This document shows, in pieces, positions 42,184 through 51,321 of a stretch of DNA of 64,000 bases. Position 1 is the first letter of the stretch. Every line of letters begins with the position of its first letter. The notes below the pieces were generated by a model. That model was not told the origin of the DNA, searched no databases, and saw only the letters and a list, made by a program, of their open reading frames with translations. This DNA is from Mesorhizobium waimense (lineage in GTDB: Bacteria > Pseudomonadota > Alphaproteobacteria > Rhizobiales > Rhizobiaceae): positions 467,252 through 531,251 of the forward strand of contig NZ_QZWZ01000002.1 of the NCBI RefSeq assembly GCF_003601975.1, written 5' to 3'. Position numbers and translations under genes: made by a program.

Positions 42184-43658
42184 TGGCCAAGGCGATCATG
42201 CTGCAAGGCACGGGCTCGGATGTCGGCAAGACGGTGCTGGTCGCGGGGCTCTGCCGCGCCGCGAAGAAACGCGGCCTGAAGGTCCGGCCGTTCAAGCCGC
42301 AGAACATGTCGAACAACGCCGCCGTCGCCGACATTCCAGGCGACAACAATGCCGCCGGCGGCGAGATCGGCCGCGCTCAGTGGTTGCAGGCGATCGCCTG
42401 CGGTGTTGCGCCAACCGTCCACATGAACCCCGTGCTACTCAAGCCGCAGACCGATATCGGCTCGCAAGTGGTGGTGCAGGGCAAGGTGTTCGGCGAGGCA
42501 CGGGCGCGCGACTACCAGGCGATGAAGGGCCGGCTGATGGATGCCGTGCTGGAGTCCTGGGCGAAGGTCGGCGAGGGAGCGGACCTCGTCATCGTGGAGG
42601 GGGCGGGCTCGCCGGCCGAAATCAATCTCCGCAGCCGCGACATAGCCAATATGGGTTTTGCGACGCGCGCCAACGTGCCGGTGGTCCTGGTCGGCGACAT
42701 CGACCGGGGCGGCGTCATCGCCTCGGTCGCCGGCACGCATCTGATCCTTCCGGAAAAGGACCGGCGCATGATTGCCGGCTACCTCATCAACAAGTTTCGT
42801 GGCGATGTTTCGCTGTTCGACGACGGCATCAAGGCGATCGAAAAATTCACCGGCTGGCGCTGTTTTGGCGTCGTGCCGTGGCTGAAGGCGGCGGCGCGGT
42901 TGCCTTCGGAGGATTCGGTGGTGCTCGAACGGCTGGTGTCCGGCGAAAGGCGGGCGCTGAAGGTCGCCGTGCCGATGCTTGGCCGCATCGCCAATTTCGA
43001 CGACCTCGACCCGCTCAAGGCCGAACCGCAGGTCGAGGTCGTGTTCGTGCCGCCGGGCCAGCGTCTCCCGGAGGACGCCGGCCTGGTGGTCATTCCCGGC
43101 TCCAAGTCGACGATCGGCGATCTCCTGAAATTCCGCGAGAATGGCTGGGATCGCGACCTTCTCGCCCACCGCAAGCGCGGCGGCCATGTCGTCGGCATTT
43201 GCGGCGGCTTCCAGATGCTGGGGCGTGTGGTGCGCGACCCCGACGGCATCGAAGGCAGCGTCACCGAAACAGAGGGCCTTGGCCTGCTCGACTTCGAAAC
43301 AGTGATGGAGCCAGAAAAGATCGTGCGCAATTCCAGCGCCCGGTCGGTACAGTTCGACCTTCCGCTGGAAGGTTACGAGATCCATCTCGGCCGCACCACC
43401 GGTCCGGATATGGCGCGGCCGTCCGCCGTCATCAATGGCGCCGATGACGGCGCCGTTTCCTCCGACGGCAAGGTGATGGGCACTTACCTGCACGGGCTGT
43501 TTTCGGCCGACGCCTTCCGGGCGAAATTCCTGGAGAGCCTCGGCGTCAAGGGCGGTGGTATCGACTATCGCGCCGAGGTCGAACGGGCGCTGGACGAGGT
43601 CGCAGCCGAACTGGAAACCCATCTCGACTGCGACGCGATTTTTGGGTTGGCACGGTAA
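42183..43658 (+). CDS. cobQ: Cobyric acid synthase
   Basis: 491 residues. KAIMLQGTGSDVGKTVLVAG is the dethiobiotin-synthetase-like ATP-binding start, RPFKPQNMSNNAAV is diagnostic of CobQ, and VVGICGGFQMLG carries the glutaminase Cys of the C-terminal amidotransferase domain. It amidates the b, d, e and g side chains of adenosylcobyrinic a,c-diamide. ATG 42183 lies on the stop of the cupin gene. Other cob genes are not in the window. Supplies B12 to enzymes such as methyltransferases. Confidence 0.93.
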   Translation: MAKAIMLQGTGSDVGKTVLVAGLCRAAKKRGLKVRPFKPQNMSNNAAVADIPGDNNAAGGEIGRAQWLQAIACGVAPTVHMNPVLLKPQTDIGSQVVVQGKVFGEARARDYQAMKGRLMDAVLESWAKVGEGADLVIVEGAGSPAEINLRSRDIANMGFATRANVPVVLVGDIDRGGVIASVAGTHLILPEKDRRMIAGYLINKFRGDVSLFDDGIKAIEKFTGWRCFGVVPWLKAAARLPSEDSVVLERLVSGERRALKVAVPMLGRIANFDDLDPLKAEPQVEVVFVPPGQRLPEDAGLVVIPGSKSTIGDLLKFRENGWDRDLLAHRKRGGHVVGICGGFQMLGRVVRDPDGIEGSVTETEGLGLLDFETVMEPEKIVRNSSARSVQFDLPLEGYEIHLGRTTGPDMARPSAVINGADDGAVSSDGKVMGTYLHGLFSADAFRAKFLESLGVKGGGIDYRAEVERALDEVAAELETHLDCDAIFGLAR

Positions 43659-43665
43659 AGCCTGC

Positions 43666-44085
43666 CTATGTCTTTTCGCCGGCCTTCGGCCAATAGGTGC
43701 CGAAGGACCAGACATTGCCTTCCGGATCGCGGCAGATGAATTCGCGGCTGCCATAGTCGCGGTCGGTCAATTCCTGGATGATCGTGGCGCCGGCTTTCTT
43801 TGCTCGGGTATAGGCGGCGTCGGCATCGTCGACGGCGACATAGATCGACTTGCCGCCACCCGAACCCGGTTCGCCGACCATCTTGCCGTAATCGTCGTCG
43901 CGCGCGGTGCCCAGCATGATCATCGAGGAGCCGAAGACGAGTTCGGCGTGGTGCACGACATCGCCCTCGCCATAGCGGGCACGAACGGTGAAGCCGAAGG
44001 CCTCGCCGAGCCAGTCGATCATTTTTGCCGCGTTCTTGTAGCGCAGGGCAGGGTAGAGCCGGGGTGCTTCGTTGGTCGTGGGCAT
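43666..44085 (-). CDS. VOC-family (glyoxalase-like) protein
   Basis: 139 residues from ATG 44085, chosen because GAGG precedes it (ATG 44097 is an alternative). PALRYKNAAKMIDWLGEAFG, AELVFGSSMIMLGT and YGSREFICRDPEGNVWSFGTY are the beta-alpha-beta-beta-beta pattern of VOC proteins (PhnB/bleomycin-resistance type). Substrate unknown. Convergent with cobQ; the AraC-type regulator upstream probably controls it. Confidence 0.85.
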   Translation of the reverse strand: MPTTNEAPRLYPALRYKNAAKMIDWLGEAFGFTVRARYGEGDVVHHAELVFGSSMIMLGTARDDDYGKMVGEPGSGGGKSIYVAVDDADAAYTRAKKAGATIIQELTDRDYGSREFICRDPEGNVWSFGTYWPKAGEKT

Positions 44086-44158
44086 CGGGAACCTCATTCG
44101 TTCGGGTTGGTCGATAACCCAGTCTGGGCGAAGGCTGTTCCGGCGTCTTGAAGAAATG

Positions 44159-44971
44159 TTACCCGTTTGTTAGCGCCGTCGGTGTCTCGCCGGCGAGGTC
44201 GCGGAACTCGCGCACCAGATGCGCCTGGTCGGCATAGCCGCAATCAGCGGCGATGTCGGCCCAGTCGCTGTTGTCCTGTCTCGACAGGCCAAGCGCGCGG
44301 TTGAAGCGGACGATGCGCGACAGCGTCTTCGGGCCGATGCCGATCGCATCGGAGAATTTCCCCGCAAGGTGCTTGCGGCTCCAGCCTAACCTTCCAGCCA
44401 GCGTGGCGATGCGGGTGCGCCCGCCGGAGGCGATAATGCTGTCATAGGCCCAGCCGATTTCGGCCTGCATAGGATCCGTCGAAGCCAGCCGGGTGGCGAC
44501 GAAACTCTCGGCGATGGCGAAGCGCGCGTTCCAATCCCGCGCATCGCCGAGCTGTTCGCGCAACGCAATGCCTTCGAGGCCAAGCACGTCGTCGAGGCCG
44601 ACCATGCGGTCAGTCAATTCGCTCATCGGCTGGCCGAAGAAGCGGCGAGCGCCGAGCGGTGTGAAGTTGATCTGCACGCAGCAGGCGCCGCCGAAGGATT
44701 CGATCACCACCGGCCCGGCAAAAAGGCCGGCGGCAAAGCTGGCGAAGCGATCATTGTCGCCGGGGTTCTTGCCAAGACCGATAGCGAAGGGTTCGGCAAA
44801 GCTGATGATCAGCGGCACGGTCAGAGAGGCATATTCGACGTTGCGGAAATGGCCTGAAATCGTTTCGCGGTAACCGCACATGTCGGTGACCACGCCCTGC
44901 AGCTGCGGGCCGGGCAGGCGACGTACTATCTCGAACCGGCTCGGATCAGGCTCTTCGTTAGCGGCGGCCAC
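44159..44971 (-). CDS. AraC-family transcriptional regulator
   Basis: 270 residues. A sensor-like N-terminal domain (about 15-150) is followed by a double helix-turn-helix (IATLAGRLGWSRKHLAGKFS, then DWADIAADCGYADQAHLVRE, FRDLAGETPTAL). It lies 73 bases upstream of the VOC gene on the same strand, and the two probably form a regulator-target unit. Confidence 0.88.
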   Translation of the reverse strand: MAAANEEPDPSRFEIVRRLPGPQLQGVVTDMCGYRETISGHFRNVEYASLTVPLIISFAEPFAIGLGKNPGDNDRFASFAAGLFAGPVVIESFGGACCVQINFTPLGARRFFGQPMSELTDRMVGLDDVLGLEGIALREQLGDARDWNARFAIAESFVATRLASTDPMQAEIGWAYDSIIASGGRTRIATLAGRLGWSRKHLAGKFSDAIGIGPKTLSRIVRFNRALGLSRQDNSDWADIAADCGYADQAHLVREFRDLAGETPTALTNG

Positions 44972-45018
44972 GGCGTCTCCTCCGGCAAGGAAACTAGCAG
45001 ACCATGCGTCAAAATCAA

Positions 45019-45045
45019 AAGCGCCCGGCTTGGCACCGGGCGCTT
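45019..45045 (-). terminator. Terminator downstream of small membrane gene
   Basis: AAGCGCCCGG and CCGGGCGCTT with loop of seven; on the minus strand TTTTGATTTT follows. Confidence 0.75.
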
Positions 45046-45125
45046 CGGCTACCTGAGATCTTGCAGTGCTTGAAGCGCGTGGCGTCCAACGAAATTCATG
45101 CGACGCGCTTCAAGCCTATGTTTTC

Positions 45126-45174
45126 ATGCAGGTCGTTGTCCCAAAACCGCTACGCACTTTTGGGCGACATGCAT
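45126..45174. repeat. Rhizobial palindromic repeat, copy 3
   Basis: ATGCA...TCG...CCCAAAA, central CCGCTACGCAC, then TTTTGGG...GAC...GCAT. Same core (AAAACCG...GCACTTTT) as copies at 37327 and 38988, with different outer arms. Confidence 0.7.
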
Positions 45175-45344
45175 CAGGCGCCGCGCATCATGCAGCCGCC
45201 GGCAAGCACGATGTAGGCGATGAGCACAATCCAAACTGATGCGAGGGGAATGAACGCAAGAACGCCAAGAGCAGCGAGAACGCCGATGATGGCGATGACA
45301 AGGGCAATAATGAAAATAAGCTGAGTAGGTGCACTAAGATTCAT
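45174..45344 (-). CDS. Small membrane protein
   Basis: 56 residues from ATG 45344, preceded by GGAGGAG. Almost entirely hydrophobic: LIFIIALVIAIIGVLAALGV and VWIVLIAYIVLAGGCM form two membrane helices. Common as a small conserved protein in rhizobia; function unknown, perhaps cell-envelope stress related. Its mRNA would carry a palindromic repeat and end at the hairpin at 45019. Confidence 0.7.
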   Translation of the reverse strand: MNLSAPTQLIFIIALVIAIIGVLAALGVLAFIPLASVWIVLIAYIVLAGGCMMRGA

Positions 45345-45574
45345 GTGTGGCTCCTCCAACATGATTCGTACGCCGGCATTCTATCAGGCGCGCAGTCATA
45401 CACCAATCAAGGTGCGCAGCGGATTCGCCGGGTTGGCCAGGCGCGTTATCGCCAGATCCACGCGGGCGAGGAGGGTTTCGACTGGGAAGAAAATTGCGCG
45501 CGTTCGACGAACGCCACCCCGTTTGCGAAAAGGCGATTCCGCGCTAACTATACAGGAATTGGAAAGGGGCTCTG

Positions 45575-46006
45575 ATGGCGTTCGCATTGCTTGACCAGAT
45601 ACGCTCGATCTTCGAAGGCGATCCCGGTGTGCGCAAAGTCGCTGACGACCCGGTGCTGTCAGCGGAACTCTTGATGCTGTTTCGCATGATCCTGGCCGAC
45701 GGCTCGGTAAGTGAGAGCGAAATGGTCGCCTTCCGCCGCATCTGCAGGGAAGCCTTTGGCATTCCCGAGGCCAGCATCGACAACGTCATCGAGTATCTCA
45801 ACGAGTTCGGCTACGAGACCAACGGCTCGCAGGCCGTCGCGTTGTTCCGCGACCTCGACGTCGAGCGGCGCAAGCTGCTCGCCCGACACATGGCCGAGAT
45901 CGCCAAGGCCAACTCGCAACTGGCCGAGAGCGAGGTGCGGCTGCTGCGGCGTACGCTGGACCTGCTCGACATCAGTCCGGTCGATGTGGTGAAGCCGGAA
46001 GAATAG
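45575..46006 (+). CDS. TerB-like tellurite-resistance-fold protein
   Basis: 143 residues, GGAAAGGGG before the ATG. All-helical; LLMLFRMILADGSVSESEMV and FRRICREAFGIPEASIDNVI match the acidic metal-binding-type turn of TerB domains. Single-domain TerB-like proteins are widespread; a stress or envelope role is inferred and the usual terZACD partners are absent. Confidence 0.75.
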   Translation: MAFALLDQIRSIFEGDPGVRKVADDPVLSAELLMLFRMILADGSVSESEMVAFRRICREAFGIPEASIDNVIEYLNEFGYETNGSQAVALFRDLDVERRKLLARHMAEIAKANSQLAESEVRLLRRTLDLLDISPVDVVKPEE

Positions 46007-46024
46007 GCCGGCGTCGACGGCGGC

Positions 46025-47647
46025 TCACCCTTGCTCCTGCAGCCGCCGCGCGATAGCCCGATGCAGATCGGGAGCGGCGGCGACCAGGGCCTTGGCCGCC
46101 TCGGACTGCGGATGATCCAGCACCTCGCTCGTCTTGCCGCGCTCGACGATCCTGCCGTCATGCATGACCAGCACCTCGTCGGTGATGGCGCGGGCGACGG
46201 TCAGGTCGTGGGTGATGAACAGATAGGCGATGCCGAGCTTCTGATTGAGCTCGGCGAACAGATCGAGGATCTGGGCGCGGATCGAGACATCGAGCGCCGA
46301 GACCGGCTCGTCGGCGACCACCAGTTTCGGGCGAGTGATGATGGCGCGGGCGATCGATAGGCGCTGGCGCTGGCCGCCGGAAAATTCATGCGGATATTTG
46401 TCCATGTCGCGCGGACCAAGGCCGACCTCGTGCAGCGCATGCGCCACCATCTCGCGTCGCTCCGCAGGCGTTGGCTTCTTCTCCAGCACATGCAGCGGTT
46501 CGGCAACGAGTTTCTCGACCTTCTGGCGCGGGTCGAAGGAGCCGTACGGATCCTGGAACACCACCTGCATGTCGCGCCGCGCCGGCTTGAGTTCGGTCTC
46601 ACTCTTGCCGGTGATGGTCTCGCCGCGAAAGCGGATCGTTCCCGAGGTTGATTTGTCCAGCGCCAGGATCATGCGGGCGAGTGTCGACTTGCCGCAACCG
46701 GAGCGCCCGACCAGCGCCACGGACTGGCCCGGCGCCATCGACAAGGACACCTCGTCGACGGCGCGGACCGGTGCTGCGCGCTTGAACAGGGACGCGCGCC
46801 GTCCGGGGTAGTCGCGCGTCACGCCCTCGACCTCAAGCAGCGGCTTGCCTTGACCGGCGCCATGCGCCTTGGGGCGAGCCGGCACATGCATCGAAGCCTG
46901 CGCCAGCTGCCGCGTGTAGGGATGGAGCTGTTCGGACAGTGTACGCGCGGTATCGCCGGCCTCCATCACCTCGCCATGGCGCAGGATGGTGATGCGGTCG
47001 GCCATCTCGGTCACCACCGCGAGGTCATGCGAGATCAGCAGCAGGCCCATGCGGTTTTCCGCGACAAGGTCGCGCACCAGGTCGAGGATCTGCGCCTGCA
47101 GCACCACGTCGAGTGCCGTCGTCGGCTCGTCGGCGATCAGCAGTTTCGGCTTCAGCGCGCAGGCGATGGCGATGACGACGCGCTGGCGCTGGCCGCCGGA
47201 AAGCTCGTGCGGGTAGCGCGACAGCGGGAAAAGTGCTGCCGGCAGGTCGACCCGGTCGAGCATTTTTCGCGCCCGCTCCTCGGCCTCGGCGCGGCTTGAC
47301 CTTGTATGCCAGCGGATGCCTTCGGCCACCTGCTCGCCGATGGTCTTAACCGGGTTGAGCGCCGTCATCGGCTCCTGGAACACCATGCCGATGTCGTCAC
47401 CGCGCAGCGCGCACATCTGGTCTTCGCTCGCGGCAAGGATGTCGATGCCGTCGAAGCTGACGCGGCCAGAGGCGCGCGCCGCGAAGGGCAGGAGCTGCAT
47501 CACTGTCAGCGCCGTCATCGACTTGCCCGAGCCGGATTCGCCGACCAGCCCCATCACTTCGCCGGGCGCGACGGAAAGCTCCACCGCCTTCAGGATCGGC
47601 GTGTCGCCGATCGCCAGCGACAGGTTCTCGATCTCAAGCAGGCTCAT
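46025..47647 (-). CDS. Fused peptide ABC transporter ATPase (DppD-DppF type)
   Basis: 540 residues from ATG 47647, overlapping the permease stop. Two ABC domains: VGESGSGKSMTALTVMQLLP / YPHELSGGQRQRVVIAIACA / ADEPTTALDV, then VGRSGCGKSTLARMILALDK / HEFSGGQRQRLSIARAI / ADEPVSALDV, joined by a linker near 265-285. Drives import of oligopeptides or related amides. Last gene of the leftward SBP-permease-permease-ATPase operon. Confidence 0.93.
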   Translation of the reverse strand: MSLLEIENLSLAIGDTPILKAVELSVAPGEVMGLVGESGSGKSMTALTVMQLLPFAARASGRVSFDGIDILAASEDQMCALRGDDIGMVFQEPMTALNPVKTIGEQVAEGIRWHTRSSRAEAEERARKMLDRVDLPAALFPLSRYPHELSGGQRQRVVIAIACALKPKLLIADEPTTALDVVLQAQILDLVRDLVAENRMGLLLISHDLAVVTEMADRITILRHGEVMEAGDTARTLSEQLHPYTRQLAQASMHVPARPKAHGAGQGKPLLEVEGVTRDYPGRRASLFKRAAPVRAVDEVSLSMAPGQSVALVGRSGCGKSTLARMILALDKSTSGTIRFRGETITGKSETELKPARRDMQVVFQDPYGSFDPRQKVEKLVAEPLHVLEKKPTPAERREMVAHALHEVGLGPRDMDKYPHEFSGGQRQRLSIARAIITRPKLVVADEPVSALDVSIRAQILDLFAELNQKLGIAYLFITHDLTVARAITDEVLVMHDGRIVERGKTSEVLDHPQSEAAKALVAAAPDLHRAIARRLQEQG

Positions 47648-48513
47648 CGCTGCCGCCGCGATTTCGGGTCGAGGATGTCGGCGATGCCGTCGCCGAGCAA
47701 GTTGAGGCCAAGTACGGTGGCGACGATCGCCATACCCGGGAAGATCGCCATCCACGGCGCCACCACCATGCGGGTCTGGGCGTCGAACAGCATGCGGCCC
47801 CAGCTCGGCATCGGCGGCTGGGCGCCGAGGCCGACATAGGAAAGCCCGGCTTCGGCGAGGATGCCCAGTGCGAACTGTATCGTGCCTTGCACCAGGAGCA
47901 GCGTGGCGATGTTGGGCAGGATGTGTTCGATGGTGATCAGCGTGCTGCCCTTGCCGGCGGCGCGCGCGGCAAGGATGAATTCGCGCGGCCAGATCGCTAG
48001 CGCGCCGGCCCGCGCCACGCGCGCAAACACCGGGATGTTGAAGATGCCGATTGCGATGATGGCATTGATGGCGCCCGGTCCGAAGATTGCGGTGATCATG
48101 ATCGCCGAGAGCAGGGCTGGGAAGGCGAAGACGAGATCGTTCATGCGCATCAGCACTTCGTCGATGAGGCCGCCGCGCGCGGCGGCGAAGGCGCCGAACG
48201 GCACGCCGACACCCATGCCGATGCCGACAGCGACAAGCGCCACGGCAATCGAGTTGCGGGCGCCGACCATGATCATCGACAGGATATCGCGGCCGAAATG
48301 ATCGGTGCCGAACCAGTGCGCCAGCGAGGGGCTTTGCGTCTTGTCCGATATCACCAGTTTTGTCACGTCGTAGGGCGTCCAGAGGTAGGAAAGGACGGCC
48401 ACCGCCGCCACCAGGGCAGTGATGACGAGGCCGATGAGGAACGATCGATTGCGGAACGCCTTGGCCAGAATACGGGCAAGGGTCTCTTCGGGGATGTCGA
48501 CGTGCAGCGTCAT
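47644..48513 (-). CDS. Peptide ABC transporter permease (DppC type)
   Basis: 289 residues, six membrane segments. HWFGTDHFGRDILSMIMVGA and the EAA loop (REFILAARAAGKGSTLITIE) are typical of DppC/OppC. Overlaps both neighbours by four bases. Confidence 0.92.
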   Translation of the reverse strand: MTLHVDIPEETLARILAKAFRNRSFLIGLVITALVAAVAVLSYLWTPYDVTKLVISDKTQSPSLAHWFGTDHFGRDILSMIMVGARNSIAVALVAVGIGMGVGVPFGAFAAARGGLIDEVLMRMNDLVFAFPALLSAIMITAIFGPGAINAIIAIGIFNIPVFARVARAGALAIWPREFILAARAAGKGSTLITIEHILPNIATLLLVQGTIQFALGILAEAGLSYVGLGAQPPMPSWGRMLFDAQTRMVVAPWMAIFPGMAIVATVLGLNLLGDGIADILDPKSRRQR

Positions 48514-49457
48514 TGCCGGCTTCTCAGGCGCGGATCGACCACCGCATAGGAGAGGTCGACGATGAGGTTGACGGCGATGACGGCAGCGACCAGCAGCATG
48601 ACGACGCTTTCGACGACGATCAGGTCGCGCTGGGTGATGGCCTGGAATACCAGGCGACCGAGACCAGGCAGATAGAAGACATTCTCGATGATGATGGTGC
48701 CGGCGAGCAGGAAGGCGAATTGCAGGCCGAGAATGGTCAGTACCGGGATCATGGCATTGCGCAGCGCATGCCGCCACAGCACCGCGCGGTAGGGCAGGCC
48801 CTTGGCGCGCGCCGTGCGGATATAGTCCTCGTTGAGAACCTCGATCAGCGCCGAGCGGGCGACGCGGGCCAGGATCGCCGCCTGCGGCAGAGCGAGCGCG
48901 ACGGATGGCAAAAGCAGCGATTTCAGCGCCGGCCAGACACCGGCGCTCCAGCCCGGAAAGCCTCCGGCCGGCACCAGCCGCAGCCAGACGGCAAAGAGAT
49001 AGATCAGCATCAGCGCGAACCAGAAATTCGGCACGGCGACGCCGAATTGCGTGGCGCCCATGGCAATCGTATCGCCGGCCTGTCCGCGGCGGCTGGCGGA
49101 ATAGAGCCCGACCGGAATGGCAATGATTGTGGAGAGAGCCAGCGCGATCAGTGCCAGTGGCAGCGAGACGACGACGCGCTCGCGCACGAGGTCGATGACC
49201 GGCACCGAATAGGTGTAGGAACGGCCGAAATCGAGGCTGAGCAAGCCGCCGGCCCAGTGCAGGTAGCGCAAAGCCAGAGGCGCATTGAGGCCCATCTGGT
49301 TGCGCAGCACCTCGACCTGGTCGGCGCTGGCGTTCAGGCCCAGCATCAGCCGCGCCGGGTCGCCGGGAATGATCTCCAACACCGCGAACACCACCATGGA
49401 GGCCAGCACCAGCGTGGCGAGAGCGATGATGAGGCGTTTGAGGAGGTAAGCGGTCAT
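48510..49457 (-). CDS. Peptide ABC transporter permease (DppB type)
   Basis: 315 residues from ATG 49457. LLKRLIIALATLVLASMVVF, the GDPARLMLG loop, GRSYTYSVPVIDLVRERV and the EAA loop (EDYIRTARAKGLPYRAVLWR) mark DppB/OppB. Between it and the binding-protein gene lies a 157-base inverted-repeat element. Confidence 0.92.
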   Translation of the reverse strand: MTAYLLKRLIIALATLVLASMVVFAVLEIIPGDPARLMLGLNASADQVEVLRNQMGLNAPLALRYLHWAGGLLSLDFGRSYTYSVPVIDLVRERVVVSLPLALIALALSTIIAIPVGLYSASRRGQAGDTIAMGATQFGVAVPNFWFALMLIYLFAVWLRLVPAGGFPGWSAGVWPALKSLLLPSVALALPQAAILARVARSALIEVLNEDYIRTARAKGLPYRAVLWRHALRNAMIPVLTILGLQFAFLLAGTIIIENVFYLPGLGRLVFQAITQRDLIVVESVVMLLVAAVIAVNLIVDLSYAVVDPRLRSRQ

Positions 49458-49519
49458 GGACGTCGGGGGACCGCTGTTCGGCCCGGTGCATAGACCGGGC
49501 AAAGGTACCGTTTCGGCCC

Positions 49520-49676
49520 ACCCCCCTCTGTCCTGCTGGATATCTCCCCCGCAAGGGGGGAGATCGGCAGAGCTGCCGACGGCACTGCTTCTTCAACGTT
49601 GATAATTGGCGAAACCAGTGATGAGGGCACAATCTCCCCCCTGTCGGAGGAGATATCCAGCAGGACAGAGGGGGGT
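49520..49676. repeat. 28-bp inverted-repeat mosaic element
   Basis: The 28-base arm at 49520-49547 (starting ACCCCCCTCTGTCC) is perfectly inverted at 49649-49676. The 101-base interior contains a second hairpin (TCTCCCCC-GCAA-GGGGGAGA). It lies between the binding protein and permease genes and would fold strongly in the operon mRNA, possibly reducing downstream expression. Confidence 0.8.
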
Positions 49677-49713
49677 GTGACGGAGCGCAAGTGTCGCCTT
49701 TTGGCCAACAACC

Positions 49714-51192
49714 TCAATCGCTCCACTTCACCTTGGTCAGGTCATTCGCCTGGATCGGCGCGTTTTCCCACAGCCCCTGCAGCTTGGCGTCCCAGACACC
49801 AACCTTCGGCAATTCGTAGAGGAACCCGACCACCGCGTCGTCGGCGAGGATCTTCTGCGCCTGCCCGAGCAGTTCCTTGCGCTTGGCCTCGTCGGAGGCG
49901 AGGTTGAGGTCGGCGATGATCTTGTCGAAGGCCGGATTGTCGTAGTTGAAGTAGTAGTCCTTGCGCGAATAGATATCGATGTCGTTGGGCTCGGTGTGCG
50001 AGACGATGGTCAGGTCGTAGTCCTTCTTGGTGAACACCTGATCCAGCCACTGCGCCCATTCGACTGGAATGATCTCCAGGTCGATGCCGACATCGCGAAG
50101 CTCCGAGGCGATGATCTCGCCGCCGAGCCGCGCATAGGAAGGCGGCGGCAGCTTCAGCGTTGCCTTGAAGCCGTTCTCGAGGCCGGCCTCCTTCAAGAGT
50201 TCCTTGGCCTTGGCGACATCATGCGGATAGTGGCCTGTGAGGTCGACATAGTCCTTGTTGGCTGGCGACATATGCGAGCCGATCGGCACGCCGAGGCCGG
50301 CCGAGGCGCCGTCGATGATTGCCTTGCGATCGAGCGCGTAGGAGATCGCCTGTCTTACCTGCAGCTTGTCGAAGGGCGGCTTCTTGTTGTTGATCGACAG
50401 GATGGTCTCGCCCTCGGTCGAGCCGATCACCACCTTGAAGCGCGGATCGTCCTTGACCTGGGCGACGCTGTCGGGATCGAAGAACGGGAAGGCCTGGATG
50501 TCGCCGGAAAGCAGTGCCGGCACGGCAGCCGCGGCGTCGGGGACGATGCGGAACTCGGCCTTGTCGAGCGCCACGGGCGTGCCCCAGTAGTTGTCGGATT
50601 TGACCAGCGTGATCGACGAGCCCTTGGCCCAGCTCTGGAACTTGAACGGGCCGGTGCCGACGGGCTTTTCCTTGTTGGTGTCGGCGGATTCCGGCGCCAC
50701 CATCACCGCGTCGCCCCAGCCCATATTGTAGAGGAAGGAACCCTGCGGGTTCTTCAGTGTCACCTTCACGGTCGCCGGGTCGACCACCTCGACCTTGTCG
50801 ATAGCCGCGAACAGGCCCTTTTGGGCATTGACGGAATTGTCGGCGCGGGCGCGGTCGAGCGAGAATTTTACGTCGTCGGCATTGAAGTCGGTGCCGTCGT
50901 GGAATTTCACGCCGGTGTGCAGCTTGAAGATGTAGACCTTGCCGTCATCGGAAATGGCCCAGCTTTCGGCGAGATCAGGCAGCACCTCGCCGTTCGGTCC
51001 GATGCGGGTCAGGCCTTCGAACACATTGGCGTAGAGCACTTCGTCGATCGCCGCTGCGGCACCCGCGGTCGGGTCGAGATGCGGGGGTTCGAGCGGGATG
51101 CCGATGACCAGGTCGGTGCGCGCGGCAAATGACGAGGTGCTGGCGGCAAGCGCCAGGGCCGCAGCCGCAAGAATGGTTTTCCACAATTTCAT
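49714..51192 (-). CDS. Peptide ABC transporter substrate-binding protein (family 5)
   Basis: 492 residues. Signal peptide MKLWKTILAAAALALAASTS with cleavage near SFA-AR. LAESWAISDDGKVYIFKLHT, GVKFHDGTDFNADDVKFSLD and PVGTGPFKFQSWAKGSSITL are classical DppA/OppA features. Captures peptides or amides in the periplasm for the DppBC/ATPase genes downstream. Confidence 0.92.
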   Translation of the reverse strand: MKLWKTILAAAALALAASTSSFAARTDLVIGIPLEPPHLDPTAGAAAAIDEVLYANVFEGLTRIGPNGEVLPDLAESWAISDDGKVYIFKLHTGVKFHDGTDFNADDVKFSLDRARADNSVNAQKGLFAAIDKVEVVDPATVKVTLKNPQGSFLYNMGWGDAVMVAPESADTNKEKPVGTGPFKFQSWAKGSSITLVKSDNYWGTPVALDKAEFRIVPDAAAAVPALLSGDIQAFPFFDPDSVAQVKDDPRFKVVIGSTEGETILSINNKKPPFDKLQVRQAISYALDRKAIIDGASAGLGVPIGSHMSPANKDYVDLTGHYPHDVAKAKELLKEAGLENGFKATLKLPPPSYARLGGEIIASELRDVGIDLEIIPVEWAQWLDQVFTKKDYDLTIVSHTEPNDIDIYSRKDYYFNYDNPAFDKIIADLNLASDEAKRKELLGQAQKILADDAVVGFLYELPKVGVWDAKLQGLWENAPIQANDLTKVKWSD

Positions 51193-51321
51193 CGTGCAAC
51201 TCCCATGTGCTCAAACCGGGTGGATAGAAGCGTGATTTCGAGGTGGAGTAAATTGCGTTTCGTGCTCCGCAGTGACGCCGGGGGGAATGTTTTTCCACCG
51301 GTCCGTCTGTGAGCGCCTTGA

